This document shows, in pieces, positions 7,837 through 17,547 of a stretch of DNA of 23,419 nucleotides (position 1 is the first letter of the stretch; each line of letters opens with the position of its first letter). The notes beneath the pieces are model-generated. The model made no database searches and had not been told where the DNA came from. It worked only from the letters and a program-made list of their open reading frames with translations. A program made the position numbers and the translations under genes. Origin of the DNA: Desulfobacterales bacterium HSG17 (lineage in GTDB: Bacteria > Desulfobacterota > Desulfobacteria > Desulfobacterales > Desulfococcaceae). The DNA lies in the NCBI GenBank assembly GCA_030377945.1, contig JAUCGD010000036.1, forward strand, positions 1 to 23,419, written 5' to 3'.

Positions 7837-10629
7837 ATGGCAAATATCAGAGTATATGAACTTGCCAGAGAACTGAATATGAAAAACAAGGTGCTCCTTG
7901 ATAAATTAAGTGAGATGAAAATCTCAGTTAGCAGCCATATGAGTTCTCTGAGCGACGATGCCGTAGCCAGGATAAAGGCAGATGTTTATGGAAAAAAGAA
8001 AGGTAATGCAGATAATACCCGTGTTAAGCCCACAGTCATTCGAAAACGCAGAAAAAGGAACAAATCTTCTGCCCCTGTAAAAGATGAAACGCAGGCTCCT
8101 GATATTAAAGATAAACAGGCTTCTGATTTAACAGAAGCTAATAATGGAGTATTAGCAGAAAAACAAAGTGAATCGGAAAGTAATATAATTATTGAAACTG
8201 AAACAACTGATGTTAATGAAAAAGATAATCTGAAAAAAGTGCCTGAAAAAGCTAAATCTAAAGAAGTTAAAGATACGGAGCATCCCCCCGAAGTATCTGA
8301 AAAAAAGAAAAAGAAACCTGGAAAGATTTCTGCAAAAACTCAGGATGATAAAGCAGCAAAAACAGGTAAGCCCATAGAGACAAAAGAGGCAGAAGAAAAA
8401 GAAACTCAAACATCCAATCGGAAGTCTGATAAAAAGCCTGAAAAGCAGCTTTCAAAAACGGAAAAAAGAAGGGCTGCAAGGCAAAGGAAAAAAGCCAGGA
8501 AAGAAACTCCTGCAAAAATTATTAAACCGGCTCCCATGCCGGTAGAGGAAAAAGCTCAAGAGAAGAAGGCTGCGCCAACAAAAGAAGATACAAAAAAAGG
8601 TAATGCTCAACCTCAGAAAAAATCACCTGAAAAAACCAGTGTTCAACCTGAAAAAAATAAGACTAAAGCTCCTAAAAAAGGTGATGATAAAGATAAGGCT
8701 GTACAGGGAAAAGAAACCAGATGGGCTAAAAAGAAAATAAGCTTTAAACGAAAAGAAGTGGTTGAAGGTGCTGCTCTTTATGGAGGCAGGGGAAAAGGGA
8801 AAAAAGGGAAAAAAGCTGGCAGAGGCAAGGCAGTTCAAGCTCAAAAGACCCTGATTACAACACCTAAGGCCATTAAACGCAGAATCAAAATTGATGACAC
8901 CATTATCCTTTCCGATCTGGCAAAAAGGATGGGAATCAAAGCTAATGAAATGATTAAAAAGCTGATGATGCTGGGCGTAATGGTAACAGTTAATCAGACC
9001 ATTGATTTTGAAACTGCAGTTCTGGTTGCCTCTGAATTTGACTATGAGCTGGAAAAAGCTTCCTTTGAGGAGGATACAGTCCTGGTTAATGAAAAGGAAG
9101 AGGAAGATCCGGAAAAGATGGCTGAAAGATCTCCGGTTGTAACTATTATGGGTCATGTAGATCACGGAAAAACTTCACTTTTGGATGTGATTCGCAAAAC
9201 CAAAATAACTGAAATTGAAGCAGGGGGTATTACTCAGCATATAGGTGCTTACAGTGTTTCAACCGAAGGCGGGCAGATTACCTTCCTGGATACACCGGGC
9301 CATGAGGCTTTTACTTCCATGAGAGCAAGAGGAGCAACAGTAACGGATATAGTTGTTCTTGTGGTAGCAGCAGATGACGGTGTAATGCCCCAGACTGTTG
9401 AAGCTATTAACCATTCCAAAGCAGCAGAAGTTCCAATTATTGTTGCTATAAATAAAATGGATAAAGCAGGAGCAGACCCTGACCGAGTTGTTCGTGAACT
9501 TTCCGAACACGGGCTTATGCCTGAAGACTGGGGAGGAGATACAATATTTGTTCAGGTATCTGCAAAACAGAACCAGGGAATAGATGAGCTGCTGGAGATG
9601 ATACTTCTTCAATCAGAGGTTCTTGAGCTTAAAGCAACGCCTGATAAACATGCAAAAGGATATGTGGTTGAATCAAAACTTGATTCAGGACGCGGACCGG
9701 TTGCAACTATCCTGATTCAGGACGGAACTCTTCATGCCGGAGATTCCATAGTATGTGGAGTGCATTATGGAAAAGTCCGTGCCATGCTTAATGATAGAAA
9801 TCAGCCTGCTGATTTGGCAGGCCCGTCAATGCCTGTTGAGGTTCTCGGACTTTCAGGAGTTCCCAATGCAGGGGATGAACTTATTGTAGTAACTGATGAT
9901 AAAAGTGCTAAACAGGTCAGTGAACACAGGCTTCAGAAGCACCGTTCAATAGAGCTTGCAAAAACCAGCCGCATCAGTCTGGAAAAATTGTTTGAAAGAA
10001 TGCAGCAGGGCGAGGTCAAAGATTTAAATCTTATTATCAAGGCAGATGTACAGGGTTCCATAGAAGCTTTGAGCGATTCTCTTATAAAGTTGTCCAATGA
10101 TGAGGTGACAATCAATGTAAGGCATTCGGCAACAGGAACGGTTACTGAATCTGACATATCTCTTGCAGCAGTCTCAGATGCTATAATTATCGGTTTTAAT
10201 GTAAGGCCCAGTTCAAAAGTACAGGCATTTGCATCTGAAGAGCATGTTGATATGCGATTTTATAATATAATCTATAATGTTATCAAGGATGTAAAAGATG
10301 CAATCCTGGGCATGATGGAATCAATCTATGAAGAACGTATTCTTGGCAAGACAGAAGTACGCGAAGTATTTCATGTTCCCAAGATAGGCTCTATTGCAGG
10401 CTGTTATGTTACAGAAGGAAAGATTGTCAGAGGAAAAAAGAATCGTCTTATAAGAGACGGTGTTATTGTTCATGAAGGAAACATATCCTCTTTAAGACGA
10501 TTTAAAGATGATGTTAAAGAAGTGCTTGAAAATTATGAATGCGGTATTGGCATAGAAAACTATAATGACATAAAAGTCGGCGATGTCATAGAATGTTACT
10601 ATCTTGAAGAAATAAGACCCGAACTTTAA
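7837..10629 (+). CDS. infB: Translation initiation factor IF-2
   Basis: This GTPase places initiator tRNA in the ribosomal P site and promotes subunit joining. The 930-residue protein begins with an IF2N domain ([24 protein letters not shown]). A highly charged Lys/Glu-rich linker follows (about 55-340). A second IF2N-like domain (about 345-405) precedes the G domain. All five GTPase motifs are visible: G1 GHVDHGKT (439-446), G2 [11 protein letters not shown]3 DTPGHEAF, G4 NKMD and G5 SAK. Domains II, III and the C-terminal fMet-tRNA-binding domain follow ([14 protein letters not shown] near the end). The start chosen has a strong AGGGGGG site; an earlier ATG at 7833 is out of frame and soon hits a stop. 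Length and order are normal. Confidence 0.97.
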   Translation: MANIRVYELARELNMKNKVLLDKLSEMKISVSSHMSSLSDDAVARIKADVYGKKKGNADNTRVKPTVIRKRRKRNKSSAPVKDETQAPDIKDKQASDLTEANNGVLAEKQSESESNIIIETETTDVNEKDNLKKVPEKAKSKEVKDTEHPPEVSEKKKKKPGKISAKTQDDKAAKTGKPIETKEAEEKETQTSNRKSDKKPEKQLSKTEKRRAARQRKKARKETPAKIIKPAPMPVEEKAQEKKAAPTKEDTKKGNAQPQKKSPEKTSVQPEKNKTKAPKKGDDKDKAVQGKETRWAKKKISFKRKEVVEGAALYGGRGKGKKGKKAGRGKAVQAQKTLITTPKAIKRRIKIDDTIILSDLAKRMGIKANEMIKKLMMLGVMVTVNQTIDFETAVLVASEFDYELEKASFEEDTVLVNEKEEEDPEKMAERSPVVTIMGHVDHGKTSLLDVIRKTKITEIEAGGITQHIGAYSVSTEGGQITFLDTPGHEAFTSMRARGATVTDIVVLVVAADDGVMPQTVEAINHSKAAEVPIIVAINKMDKAGADPDRVVRELSEHGLMPEDWGGDTIFVQVSAKQNQGIDELLEMILLQSEVLELKATPDKHAKGYVVESKLDSGRGPVATILIQDGTLHAGDSIVCGVHYGKVRAMLNDRNQPADLAGPSMPVEVLGLSGVPNAGDELIVVTDDKSAKQVSEHRLQKHRSIELAKTSRISLEKLFERMQQGEVKDLNLIIKADVQGSIEALSDSLIKLSNDEVTINVRHSATGTVTESDISLAAVSDAIIIGFNVRPSSKVQAFASEEHVDMRFYNIIYNVIKDVKDAILGMMESIYEERILGKTEVREVFHVPKIGSIAGCYVTEGKIVRGKKNRLIRDGVIVHEGNISSLRRFKDDVKEVLENYECGIGIENYNDIKVGDVIECYYLEEIRPEL

Positions 10630-10643
10630 CAATTAACAGTGAA

Positions 10644-10682
10644 CAATTAGCAATTATCCTGATAACTGATAATTGTTAATTG
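10644..10682 (+). repeat. Large AT-rich inverted repeat between infB and the DUF503 gene
   Basis: The left arm CAATTAGCAATTATC (10644-10658) and right arm GATAATTGTTAATTG (10668-10682) pair over 15 positions with a single G-T wobble, around a 9-nt loop. The flanks also carry AATTAACAGTGAACAATTA-like repeats. The repeat begins 14 nt after the infB stop and ends 12 nt before the DUF503 ATG. No T-run follows, so it is not a classical terminator. It resembles a dispersed AATTAACAATTA-type palindrome. Confidence 0.85.
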
Positions 10683-10694
10683 TCAATTGAAAAA

Positions 10695-10982
10695 ATGGTT
10701 GTAGGAATAGGATTAATTACATTCAGGCTGTATGACTGTCATTCTTTAAAAGCTAAAAGAAAGATAGTAAAGGCTGTTGTCAGCAGGCTGCAAAATAATT
10801 TTAATGCTTCTGTTGCAGAAGTTGGTGCAAATGACAATCTGCAACGCTCTGAAGTGGGGTTTTCCCTGACAGGTAATGACAGGCAGCTTATAAATTCGAA
10901 GATTGATAAGATTTTTAATATGGCGGAAAGCCTTGGGCTGGCAGAGATTATTGATACTGAAATGGAGATTATTAATATATGA
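10695..10982 (+). CDS. DUF503 (YlxP-like) family protein
   Basis: This is a small cytoplasmic protein of about 95 residues. The family signature is recognisable: HSLKAKRKIVKAVVSRLQNNFNASVAEV, followed by LQRSEVGFSLTGNDR. DUF503 proteins are usually found beside infB and rbfA, as here; their biochemical role is not established, though the context suggests ribosome assembly or translation. I prefer the ATG at 10695, since the family normally begins M-V-V-G. A TTG at 10680 would add five residues but lies inside the palindrome arm. No clear ribosome binding site is seen for either. The stop overlaps the rbfA start (ATGA). Confidence 0.88.
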   Translation: MVVGIGLITFRLYDCHSLKAKRKIVKAVVSRLQNNFNASVAEVGANDNLQRSEVGFSLTGNDRQLINSKIDKIFNMAESLGLAEIIDTEMEIINI

Positions 10983-11359
10983 AGCCCTATAAAAGGGGAG
11001 AGCGGGTAGGTGGCTTGATTCAGCAGGTTATCTCGGATATTTTAAGAAAAGACATAAGTGATCCCCGGCTTGAAATGGCTACTATTACAGGGGTCAAAAT
11101 GACTGCGGATTTGAAAACTGCACGGGTATATTTTTCTGTGTCCGGTGATAAAAACCGTGTTGAAAAGGCTTCACAAGGATTTGAAAGTGCCCTGGGGTAT
11201 ATCAAGCGAAGGCTTGGCAGTGAAATTGAATTGCGATATATGCCTAAAATATCTTTTTTTTATGATGAATCATTTGATTACGGAGCTTATATAAATAAAG
11301 TACTTAAATCTGTACATGCAGAAGATGGAAAAGATCATACACCAGTTGAAGCTCAGTAA
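10979..11359 (+). CDS. rbfA: Ribosome-binding factor A
   Basis: This 126-residue KH-fold protein binds immature 30S subunits and helps 16S rRNA 5'-end maturation and cold adaptation. Typical features are the N-terminal RVGGLIQQVISDILRKDISDPR, the central VKMTADLKTARVYFSV, and the C-terminal IELRYMPKISFFYDESFDYG. Its start overlaps the DUF503 stop by 4 nt (ATGA), so translation is probably coupled. It overlaps the following DHH gene by 44 nt if that gene starts at 11316. Length is normal. Confidence 0.95.
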   Translation: MKPYKRGERVGGLIQQVISDILRKDISDPRLEMATITGVKMTADLKTARVYFSVSGDKNRVEKASQGFESALGYIKRRLGSEIELRYMPKISFFYDESFDYGAYINKVLKSVHAEDGKDHTPVEAQ

Positions 11360-12317
11360 TAATGTATTTATAGCATCTCATATTAATCCTGACGGAGATG
11401 CTGTCGGTTCTTTGATAGCCATGGCTCTTTCCCTGGATTCCCTGGGTAAAAAGATAACTATGTACAACCAAAGCCCTATTCCGGCTGTATATCGTTTTTT
11501 ACCCTCGGTCAGCCGTATTGTAAGTCGAGCTGCTATAAATAATGAGTGGGATACTGCCATAATCCTGGATTGTGGTAATATAGAGAGAATCGGTCATTTT
11601 GCATCACAGATTCATGTAATCCCCACAATAATCAATATAGATCATCATGTAACCAATACAGGTTTTGGAAATCTTCAATATATTGATACATCTGCATGTT
11701 CAACTGCTGAGATTGTCTATGGTATTATAAAAAAGATGGGGGTTTCAATAACAAAAGATATTGCAACTTCAATTTATACAGGAATTTTGACTGATACAGG
11801 TTCTTTCAGATTTGCAAATACCAACAAGGCATCTTTTTCCATTTGTGATGAAATGGTTGAAAAAGGGGTAAAACCTTATGATGTTGCCAAACATGTTTAC
11901 GGAACCTATTCCCTGGGACGAATGAAACTGCTGAATCTTGCTCTGGATTCCATTGAAATTGTAAAGAACGGTAAATTATCCTTTATGACTTTGACTCGTT
12001 CCATGTTTGAAGAAACCGGAACACAGTCAGAAGATATTGATGGAATGATAAATTATGCCAAAAGGATAGAAGATGTCAGGTTAGCTGTCCTGATACAAGA
12101 AGATCTTGATGAATCTATAAACGGGCATGACAGAGGATTTCATATAAGTCTCCGGTCTGACGGCAGTGTGGATGTTGCAGATCTTGCAAGCTGTTTTGGC
12201 GGCGGAGGGCATCAACAGGCAGCAGGATTCAGTTCGGATATGGCCCTGATTGAGATAAAAGGACATATTATAAAATGGCTGGAACAAAGCAATCCGGAAT
12301 TATGCAGCAAATGTTAG
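11316..12317 (+). CDS. nrnA: DHH/DHHA1 phosphoesterase, NrnA-like oligoribonuclease / pAp phosphatase
   Basis: This 333-residue cytoplasmic protein belongs to the bifunctional NrnA family, which degrades nano-RNA dinucleotides and dephosphorylates 3'-phosphoadenosine-5'-phosphate. The metal-binding motifs are visible: SHINPDGDAVGS near residue 20, ILDCGN near 85, and the DHH triad in NIDHHVTNTG near 110. The DHHA1 domain ends with the glycine-rich GGGGHQQAAGF. It follows rbfA, the usual place in this group, and works alongside pnp further down in RNA turnover. The start is uncertain: ATG 11316 and ATG 11325 are both possible, and neither has a good ribosome binding site. The 44-nt overlap with rbfA suggests coupled translation. 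Confidence 0.9.
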   Translation: MQKMEKIIHQLKLSNNVFIASHINPDGDAVGSLIAMALSLDSLGKKITMYNQSPIPAVYRFLPSVSRIVSRAAINNEWDTAIILDCGNIERIGHFASQIHVIPTIINIDHHVTNTGFGNLQYIDTSACSTAEIVYGIIKKMGVSITKDIATSIYTGILTDTGSFRFANTNKASFSICDEMVEKGVKPYDVAKHVYGTYSLGRMKLLNLALDSIEIVKNGKLSFMTLTRSMFEETGTQSEDIDGMINYAKRIEDVRLAVLIQEDLDESINGHDRGFHISLRSDGSVDVADLASCFGGGGHQQAAGFSSDMALIEIKGHIIKWLEQSNPELCSKC

Positions 12318-13264
12318 ACGGAATTTTGATTGTTGATAAACCTGAGAATATGAGTTCAGCCAGGCTGGTTTCAAAGATAAAATATCTTACCAGGGTGAAA
12401 AAAGCAGGTCACACAGGTACTCTTGATCCTTTTGCCACAGGTTTAATGATATGCTGTTTAAATAAGGCTACAAAACTTTCCGGTTTTTTTTTAAACAGTA
12501 ATAAAACCTACGAAGGAACGTTGGAACTGGGTAAGGAAACAGATACACAGGACAGCACCGGCACTGTGGTCTCAATATCTGATAAAACGGAATTTGATCC
12601 AGAGACAATTAAATCTGTATTTGAAAAATTTATCGGCCCAATAAAGCAGATGCCGCCGGTATATTCAGCATTAAAACATCAGGGCACCCCTCTTTACAAA
12701 CTTGCCAGAAAGGGAAAACCTTTTCAAAAGCCGGAGCGGGATGTTTTTATTTCTAACCTTGATATTATGGCAGTCAATCTGCCTGAAATTAAATTTTGCG
12801 TTTCATGTTCATCAGGAACCTATATAAGAACACTTGCATCGGATATAGGTAAAGAACTTGGATGCGGGGCACATTTAAAACAATTACGCAGAACCGGATG
12901 CGATAAATTTACTATTCAAAATGCTGTTTCCCTGGAAAAAATTGCTGAAATGGCAGATTCGGGAGATATAAATAATCAGATAATTTCCATGTCTGATGCT
13001 TTGGCAAATTTGCCTTATTTTCAGGCAGATAAAAACTTGACTGAAAAAATAATGTATGGGCGTACCATTTTCCACAATGACATAAACCTTTGTCCTGAAG
13101 ATTCACCTGAAGGTTCACCTGGAGAGTCACCTGGAGAGTCAAACGACAACTATCTTCGGGTTGTGGATAAACACAATCGCCTGCTTTCAATCCTCAGTCA
13201 TAAAAAAAATAGTGATTCATATAATTATTGTTGTGTTTTCATCAATAACATGGATAATATATAA
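12275..13264 (+). CDS. truB: tRNA pseudouridine(55) synthase TruB
   Basis: This enzyme converts U55 in the T loop of tRNAs to pseudouridine. The 329-residue protein has the conserved DGILIVDKPENMSSARLV and the catalytic motif GHTGTLDPFATG (nucleophile Asp51). Further family blocks are KTYEGTLELGKETDTQDSTG, MPPVYSALKHQG and SGTYIRTLASDIG. The C-terminal PUA-like part (YLRVVDKHNRLLSIL) is interrupted by a Ser/Pro/Glu/Gly-rich insertion encoded by 12-bp repeats. The reading frame overlaps the preceding gene by 43 nt. ATG 12275 has AAAAGGA upstream, while ATGs at 12302 and 12311 would give a start closer to the family consensus. Function is secure. Confidence 0.95.
   Translation: MAGTKQSGIMQQMLDGILIVDKPENMSSARLVSKIKYLTRVKKAGHTGTLDPFATGLMICCLNKATKLSGFFLNSNKTYEGTLELGKETDTQDSTGTVVSISDKTEFDPETIKSVFEKFIGPIKQMPPVYSALKHQGTPLYKLARKGKPFQKPERDVFISNLDIMAVNLPEIKFCVSCSSGTYIRTLASDIGKELGCGAHLKQLRRTGCDKFTIQNAVSLEKIAEMADSGDINNQIISMSDALANLPYFQADKNLTEKIMYGRTIFHNDINLCPEDSPEGSPGESPGESNDNYLRVVDKHNRLLSILSHKKNSDSYNYCCVFINNMDNI
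13100..13141 (+). repeat. 12-bp in-frame tandem repeat in truB
   Basis: Three and a half copies of a 12-bp unit are seen: GATTCACCTGAA, GGTTCACCTGGA, GAGTCACCTGGA, then GAGTCA. They encode a DSPEGSPGESPGES-like stretch in the C-terminal domain of TruB. The unit length keeps the frame whatever the copy number. Confidence 0.9.
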
Positions 13265-13323
13265 AAAATTAAGTAATCTTGTAAACATATTAAAAAAACT
13301 ATATAATCAGGAGGCAACAGAAA

Positions 13324-13593
13324 GTGGTTTTTACAACAGAAAATAAAAAAGAACTGATAGAAAAATTTAAACTGCATGACAGCGATACCGGCTCTCCGGA
13401 AGTGCAGATCGGTCTTTTAACTCATAGAATCTTATACCTTACGGATCATTTAAAGATTCATAAAAAAGATCATCATTCCAGAAGGGGACTTTTGATGCTG
13501 GTTGGCAGGCGCCGCAGACTTTTAAACTACGTTAAAAACAAAGACGTTAAACGATACAGAACTATCATTGAAACACTGGGATTGAGACGATAG
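13324..13593 (+). CDS. rpsO: 30S ribosomal protein S15
   Basis: This primary 16S rRNA-binding protein of the small-subunit platform is 89 residues long, the normal length. Conserved blocks are [51 protein letters not shown] and the C-terminal [13 protein letters not shown]. The start is a GTG at 13324 supported by GGAGG at 13310-13314 (9-nt spacing). It lies 59 nt after truB and upstream of pnp, the same order as in many bacteria. S15 represses its own translation in several lineages through leader RNA; no such structure is obvious in the short upstream region. Confidence 0.97.
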   Translation: MVFTTENKKELIEKFKLHDSDTGSPEVQIGLLTHRILYLTDHLKIHKKDHHSRRGLLMLVGRRRRLLNYVKNKDVKRYRTIIETLGLRR

Positions 13594-13599
13594 CAGGTT

Positions 13600-13613
13600 T
13601 CAGGTATGCCTGA
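13600..13613 (+). other. Short hairpin after rpsO
   Basis: TCAGG (13600-13604) pairs with CCTGA (13609-13613) over a TATG tetraloop, 6 nt after the rpsO stop. There is no T-run, so it is more likely a 3'-end stabilising or processing structure than a terminator. A 12-bp self-complementary sequence TGCAAGCTTGCA follows at 13626-13637. Confidence 0.45.
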
Positions 13614-13676
13614 TTTCAGTTCAAATGCAAGCTTGCAGTATAAGTGCGTGGCTGGCCTGGGTGTTTTTTAAGTTGT

Positions 13677-13717
13677 GCGGCTGACTGCTTGTCAAAGTTG
13701 TTATGCCGCTTTTTTTT
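13677..13717 (+). terminator. Terminator-like structure before pnp
   Basis: GCGGC (13677-13681) can pair with GCCGC (13705-13709), followed by eight T (13710-13717). The 23-nt enclosed region holds a small TGAC/GTCA hairpin. The T-run ends 3 nt before the pnp ribosome binding site. It could be a partial terminator reducing rpsO read-through, or a processing/autoregulation site, as the rpsO-pnp gap is in E. coli. The role here is inferred. Confidence 0.5.
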
Positions 13718-13728
13718 AGGAGAAAATC

Positions 13729-15825
13729 ATGGAATTATCACTTACAGCAGATCTTGGGGGACGTCCCCTGACCATCCAGACCGGAAAGGTTGCCAAGCAG
13801 GCATCTGGTTCGGCAGTGCTTCAATACGGAGAAACTATTGTTCTGGTGACAGTAGTTTCTTCAAATGACCAGAGAACCGGAATAGATTTTTTACCGCTTT
13901 CAGTAGAATATCAGGAAAAAATATATGCAGCAGGCCGCATACCCGGAAACTATTTCAGACGAGAAATCGGAAGACCCAGTGAAAAAGAAACCCTTACAGC
14001 ACGCCTTATAGATCGTCCCATACGACCGCTGTTTCCAAAAGATTATTTTAATGAAATACAGGTAATAGCAACAGTATTATCAACAGATCAGGAAAATGAT
14101 CCTGATACACTTGCCATGATCGGGGCATCAACAGTATTGGAACTGTCTGACATACCGTTTGCAGGCCCTATTGCAGCAGTACGTGTAGGCAGAATAGACG
14201 GCGAACTGATAATCAATCCGGGCATAAGCCAGTGGGAAGAATGTGACATAAATATCATTGTTGCAGGTTCCAAAACCGGTGTTATCATGGTGGAAGGCGG
14301 CAGTAATGTTGTCAGCGAAAAGGACATGCTGGATGCTATCTTTTTCGGACATCAGGCCATGCAGCCGGTAATTGATCTTCAGGCAGAATTAAAAGAATCT
14401 GCGGGCAAACCCAAACAAATTATTGCTCCCCCTGAAAAAGATCAGGAATTAATTGATAAGCTGGAAAATATTGCAGCAACCCGAATTCGGGAAACAGTTT
14501 TAATTCCCACAAAAATTGAGCGCAGCACAGCATTGCGTGAGCTTAAAACGGAAATTTTTGAATCTCTGGGTGAAGATTATGCTGATCGCAAGAAGGAAAT
14601 TTACGGAATTTTAGGCAGTATTCAGAAAACAATATGCCGTAACCTTGTCTTAAAAGAAGGCAAACGCATTGATGGTCGAAAATTTGATGAAGTCCGTCCT
14701 ATTGCCTGTGAAGCAGGTATTCTGCCCAGACCACACGGCAGTGCATTATTTACCAGGGGTGAAACCCAGGTAATGTCAGTGCTTACAATCGGTTCAGGCA
14801 GGGATGAACAAAGGATTGAAACTCTTCAGGGAGAAGAACTCAGGCGTTTTATGCTGCACTATAATTTCCCGCCTTTTTCTGTGGGAGAAGTCAAACGCAT
14901 GGGCGGACCCAGCAGACGTGATGTAGGTCATGGCGCCCTGGCAACCAGGGCATTGGAAAGAGTACTTCCCCTGACAGAAGATTTTGATTATACCATCAGG
15001 CTTGTTTCCGAGGTTCTTGAATCCAACGGTTCCTCATCTATGGGAACAGTATGTTCAGGCACACTGGCACTTATGGACGGAGGCATTCCCATAAAAGCAC
15101 CAGTATCAGGTATTGCAATGGGACTGGTTTCAGACGGAGACAATGTAGCAGTATTGTCCGATATCCTGGGTGATGAAGATCATACCGGTGATATGGATTT
15201 TAAAGTCACAGGCACAAGCGAAGGTATAACAGCTCTCCAGATGGATATTAAAATCCATGAACTTTCAAAAGAAATCATGGAAACAGCTTTAAACCAGGCT
15301 CGTACAGGAAGACTTCATATCCTTGACAAGATGCTGGAAACCTTAAACAAGCCTCGCAATGAAATTTCCCCTTATGCACCCAAAACCATGAGCATCAAGA
15401 TTAATCCTGACAAAATCCGGGATATAATCGGCCCTGGCGGGAAAATGATCCGCTCTATCCAGTCTGAAACCAATACAAGTCTTGATATTGACGATTCAGG
15501 CATTGTTAAAATATCAGCAGCAACTCAGGAAGAAGCTGATGCAGCACTTGCAAGAGTCAATGAAATTACAATAGAGCCTGAAGTTGGCGCAACATATGAC
15601 GGACTTGTTGTTAAAACAACGGATTTCGGAGCATTTGTCCAGATTATGCCGGGAACGGACGGGCTTGTTCATATTTCCCAGCTTGCGACCCAGAGAGTCA
15701 AAAAGGTTACAGATGTTGTCAAAGAAGGGGAAAACTTGAAAGTTAAAGTACTTGAAATCAGCAGGGACGGGAAGATCCGCCTGAGCCATAAAGCTGTTCT
15801 GGAAGAGGAAAATGGCGGTAAATAA
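13729..15825 (+). CDS. pnp: Polyribonucleotide nucleotidyltransferase (PNPase)
   Basis: This 3'-to-5' phosphorolytic exoribonuclease degrades mRNA in the cytoplasm, often in the RNA degradosome. The 698-residue protein has two RNase PH domains. The first contains [20 protein letters not shown] and [12 protein letters not shown]; the second contains [24 protein letters not shown] and the catalytic acidic block [18 protein letters not shown] domain (about 555-612, with [13 protein letters not shown]) and an S1 domain (about 620-690, [20 protein letters not shown]) follow. The start ATG has AGGAG close upstream. It overlaps the M16 peptidase gene by 14 nt. All expected regions are intact. Confidence 0.97.
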   Translation: MELSLTADLGGRPLTIQTGKVAKQASGSAVLQYGETIVLVTVVSSNDQRTGIDFLPLSVEYQEKIYAAGRIPGNYFRREIGRPSEKETLTARLIDRPIRPLFPKDYFNEIQVIATVLSTDQENDPDTLAMIGASTVLELSDIPFAGPIAAVRVGRIDGELIINPGISQWEECDINIIVAGSKTGVIMVEGGSNVVSEKDMLDAIFFGHQAMQPVIDLQAELKESAGKPKQIIAPPEKDQELIDKLENIAATRIRETVLIPTKIERSTALRELKTEIFESLGEDYADRKKEIYGILGSIQKTICRNLVLKEGKRIDGRKFDEVRPIACEAGILPRPHGSALFTRGETQVMSVLTIGSGRDEQRIETLQGEELRRFMLHYNFPPFSVGEVKRMGGPSRRDVGHGALATRALERVLPLTEDFDYTIRLVSEVLESNGSSSMGTVCSGTLALMDGGIPIKAPVSGIAMGLVSDGDNVAVLSDILGDEDHTGDMDFKVTGTSEGITALQMDIKIHELSKEIMETALNQARTGRLHILDKMLETLNKPRNEISPYAPKTMSIKINPDKIRDIIGPGGKMIRSIQSETNTSLDIDDSGIVKISAATQEEADAALARVNEITIEPEVGATYDGLVVKTTDFGAFVQIMPGTDGLVHISQLATQRVKKVTDVVKEGENLKVKVLEISRDGKIRLSHKAVLEEENGGK

Positions 15826-17074
15826 AACTGTTCTTCCAAACGGTGTCCGAATTCTGACCCGGAAAATCCCCCATGTACGATCCGTATCTATGGGTGTCTG
15901 GGTCAATGCAGGATCAAGGGATGAATCTTCTGCGCAAAACGGTTTATCCCATTTTATAGAACATATGATCTTTAAAGGGACATCAAGGCGCTCTTCATAC
16001 CAGATAGCCAAGGAATTTGATTCCATTGGGGGGCATACCAATGCCTTTACTGCTATGGAAAATACCTGTTTTCATGCAAAGGTAATAGATACCCACCTGG
16101 AAAGCATGGTTGATATTCTGTCTGATATTTTCCTGAATTCAATATTTGATCCAAAAGAGCTTGAACGGGAAAGGACTGTAATCTTGCAGGAAATTGATAT
16201 GCAGGAAGACAGTCCTGAAGAATATATCCATGTTCTTGCAGAACAGGCCCATTGGGGAGATCATCCCCTGGGCAGAACCATTATCGGTCCTCGTGAAAAT
16301 ATTCTGGCATTTGATTCATCTGCTGTCAGGGATTTTTTCCTTGGCTTTTACCAGCCTGAAAGAATTGTTATTTCCGCAGCCGGAAACCTTGAACATAACC
16401 GGCTTGTTGATCTCATGGGCCAGGCATTTTCCTCTATTCAGCCGGGCAATGGTCTGCCTTTACGTGACAAGCCCCAGGGGAAAACCGGTATTTCCATAAC
16501 AAAAAGGGATTTAGGCCAGACTCATATCTGCCTTGAGACCCCTGGAATTTCAGTTGTTGACCCCAGGCGTTATGCTGCATCACTTATGAACACTATTCTT
16601 GGCGGCAACATGAGTTCCCGGCTTTTCCAGGAAATTCGTGAACGCAGAGGGCTTGCCTATTCTGTTTATTCCTTTATGTCATCATATACAGATGCAGGTC
16701 TTTCTGGAATTTATGTGGGTACTAATCCTGACAAGGCTCCTGAATGCACTGAACTGATTTTACAGGAGCTGAAAAAAATAAGACAGGAACCTGTAAGTGA
16801 AGCAGAACTCAATGATGCCAGGGAATACACCAAATCTGCACTTTTACTGGCAGTTGAAAGTGTTGACAGTCAAATGGTGCGCCTTGCACAAAATGAAATT
16901 CACCTGGGACATGAGCTGCCCCTAAAGGATATTATTAAAAAAATTGACTCGGTAACACCGGCAGACATACTCTCACTTGCACAGGAACTTTTCTGCTCTC
17001 CCCCTGTCACCCTGACCCTGCTGGGCCAGGTTTCAGACCCTGCTCCTTATGAAACCCTGTTAAATACATATTAG
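15812..17074 (+). CDS. M16 family zinc metallopeptidase (PqqL/MPP-beta-like)
   Basis: This 420-residue protein has the inverted zinc motif HxxEH as HFIEH (His47, Glu50, His51), with the third ligand Glu127 in VILQEID exactly 76 residues later, as the family requires. The N-terminal half is the active peptidase-like domain ([24 protein letters not shown]). The C-terminal half has the inactive homologous domain with [24 protein letters not shown]. There is no signal peptide, so a cytoplasmic enzyme is likely. Members next to pnp are widespread in bacteria, but their natural substrate is not well defined. The start overlaps pnp by 14 nt, which suggests translational coupling. Activity is predicted; substrate unknown. 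Confidence 0.93.
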   Translation: MAVNKTVLPNGVRILTRKIPHVRSVSMGVWVNAGSRDESSAQNGLSHFIEHMIFKGTSRRSSYQIAKEFDSIGGHTNAFTAMENTCFHAKVIDTHLESMVDILSDIFLNSIFDPKELERERTVILQEIDMQEDSPEEYIHVLAEQAHWGDHPLGRTIIGPRENILAFDSSAVRDFFLGFYQPERIVISAAGNLEHNRLVDLMGQAFSSIQPGNGLPLRDKPQGKTGISITKRDLGQTHICLETPGISVVDPRRYAASLMNTILGGNMSSRLFQEIRERRGLAYSVYSFMSSYTDAGLSGIYVGTNPDKAPECTELILQELKKIRQEPVSEAELNDAREYTKSALLLAVESVDSQMVRLAQNEIHLGHELPLKDIIKKIDSVTPADILSLAQELFCSPPVTLTLLGQVSDPAPYETLLNTY

Positions 17075-17077
17075 ATT

Positions 17078-17533
17078 ATGGAACCTGTAATTGAATTCTG
17101 TTATTTAAGACCTGAAAAAGATTCTGATATTTCCCTGCCCTGTTATATGACTTCCCTGTCAGCAGGCATGGACATATGTGCGGCAGTTGAAAAGGATTTA
17201 ATACTTAATCCGGGAGATATTTATCTCACTCCCACGGGCTTTGCCATAGCTATCCCCAAAGGCTTTGAAGCCCAGATACGCCCAAGAAGCGGGCTGGCAG
17301 TTAAACACGGCATAACCCTTATTAATTCTCCGGGAACCATAGATGCAGATTACCGGGGAGAAGTCAAGATCCCCCTGATAAACCTGGGAAAAAGCCCCTA
17401 TACAATTCAAAGAGGCGACCGTGTTGCACAAATGGTTCTTAACCAAATCTCCCAGGCCAATATCAGACTTGTTAGCCAGCTTGATAAGACAGAGCGCAAT
17501 GCCGGGGGATTCGGCCATACAGGTTATAAATAG
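17078..17533 (+). CDS. dut: dUTP diphosphatase
   Basis: This enzyme hydrolyses dUTP to dUMP and pyrophosphate, keeping uracil out of DNA and supplying the dTMP precursor. The 151-residue trimeric-type dUTPase has its five motifs: [13 protein letters not shown] (1), [12 protein letters not shown] (2), [13 protein letters not shown] (3), [10 protein letters not shown] (4) and the glycine-rich [10 protein letters not shown] (5) that closes over the active site. It begins 4 nt after the M16 peptidase stop, so it belongs to the pnp operon. The following toxin-antitoxin pair starts only 14 nt later. Length and motifs are normal. Confidence 0.97.
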   Translation: MEPVIEFCYLRPEKDSDISLPCYMTSLSAGMDICAAVEKDLILNPGDIYLTPTGFAIAIPKGFEAQIRPRSGLAVKHGITLINSPGTIDADYRGEVKIPLINLGKSPYTIQRGDRVAQMVLNQISQANIRLVSQLDKTERNAGGFGHTGYK

Positions 17534-17547
17534 ATAAAGGAATCATA

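Noticed and set aside
8152..8515. Minus-strand Phe/Leu-rich open frames opposite infB
   Set aside because: They are the antisense of the Lys/Glu-rich IF-2 linker, whose AAA/GAA codons read as TTT/TTC on the other strand. They mimic membrane proteins but have no independent support.
13100..13141. CRISPR-like short repeats in truB
   Set aside because: The repeats are contiguous 12-bp units with no spacers and lie in frame within a gene.
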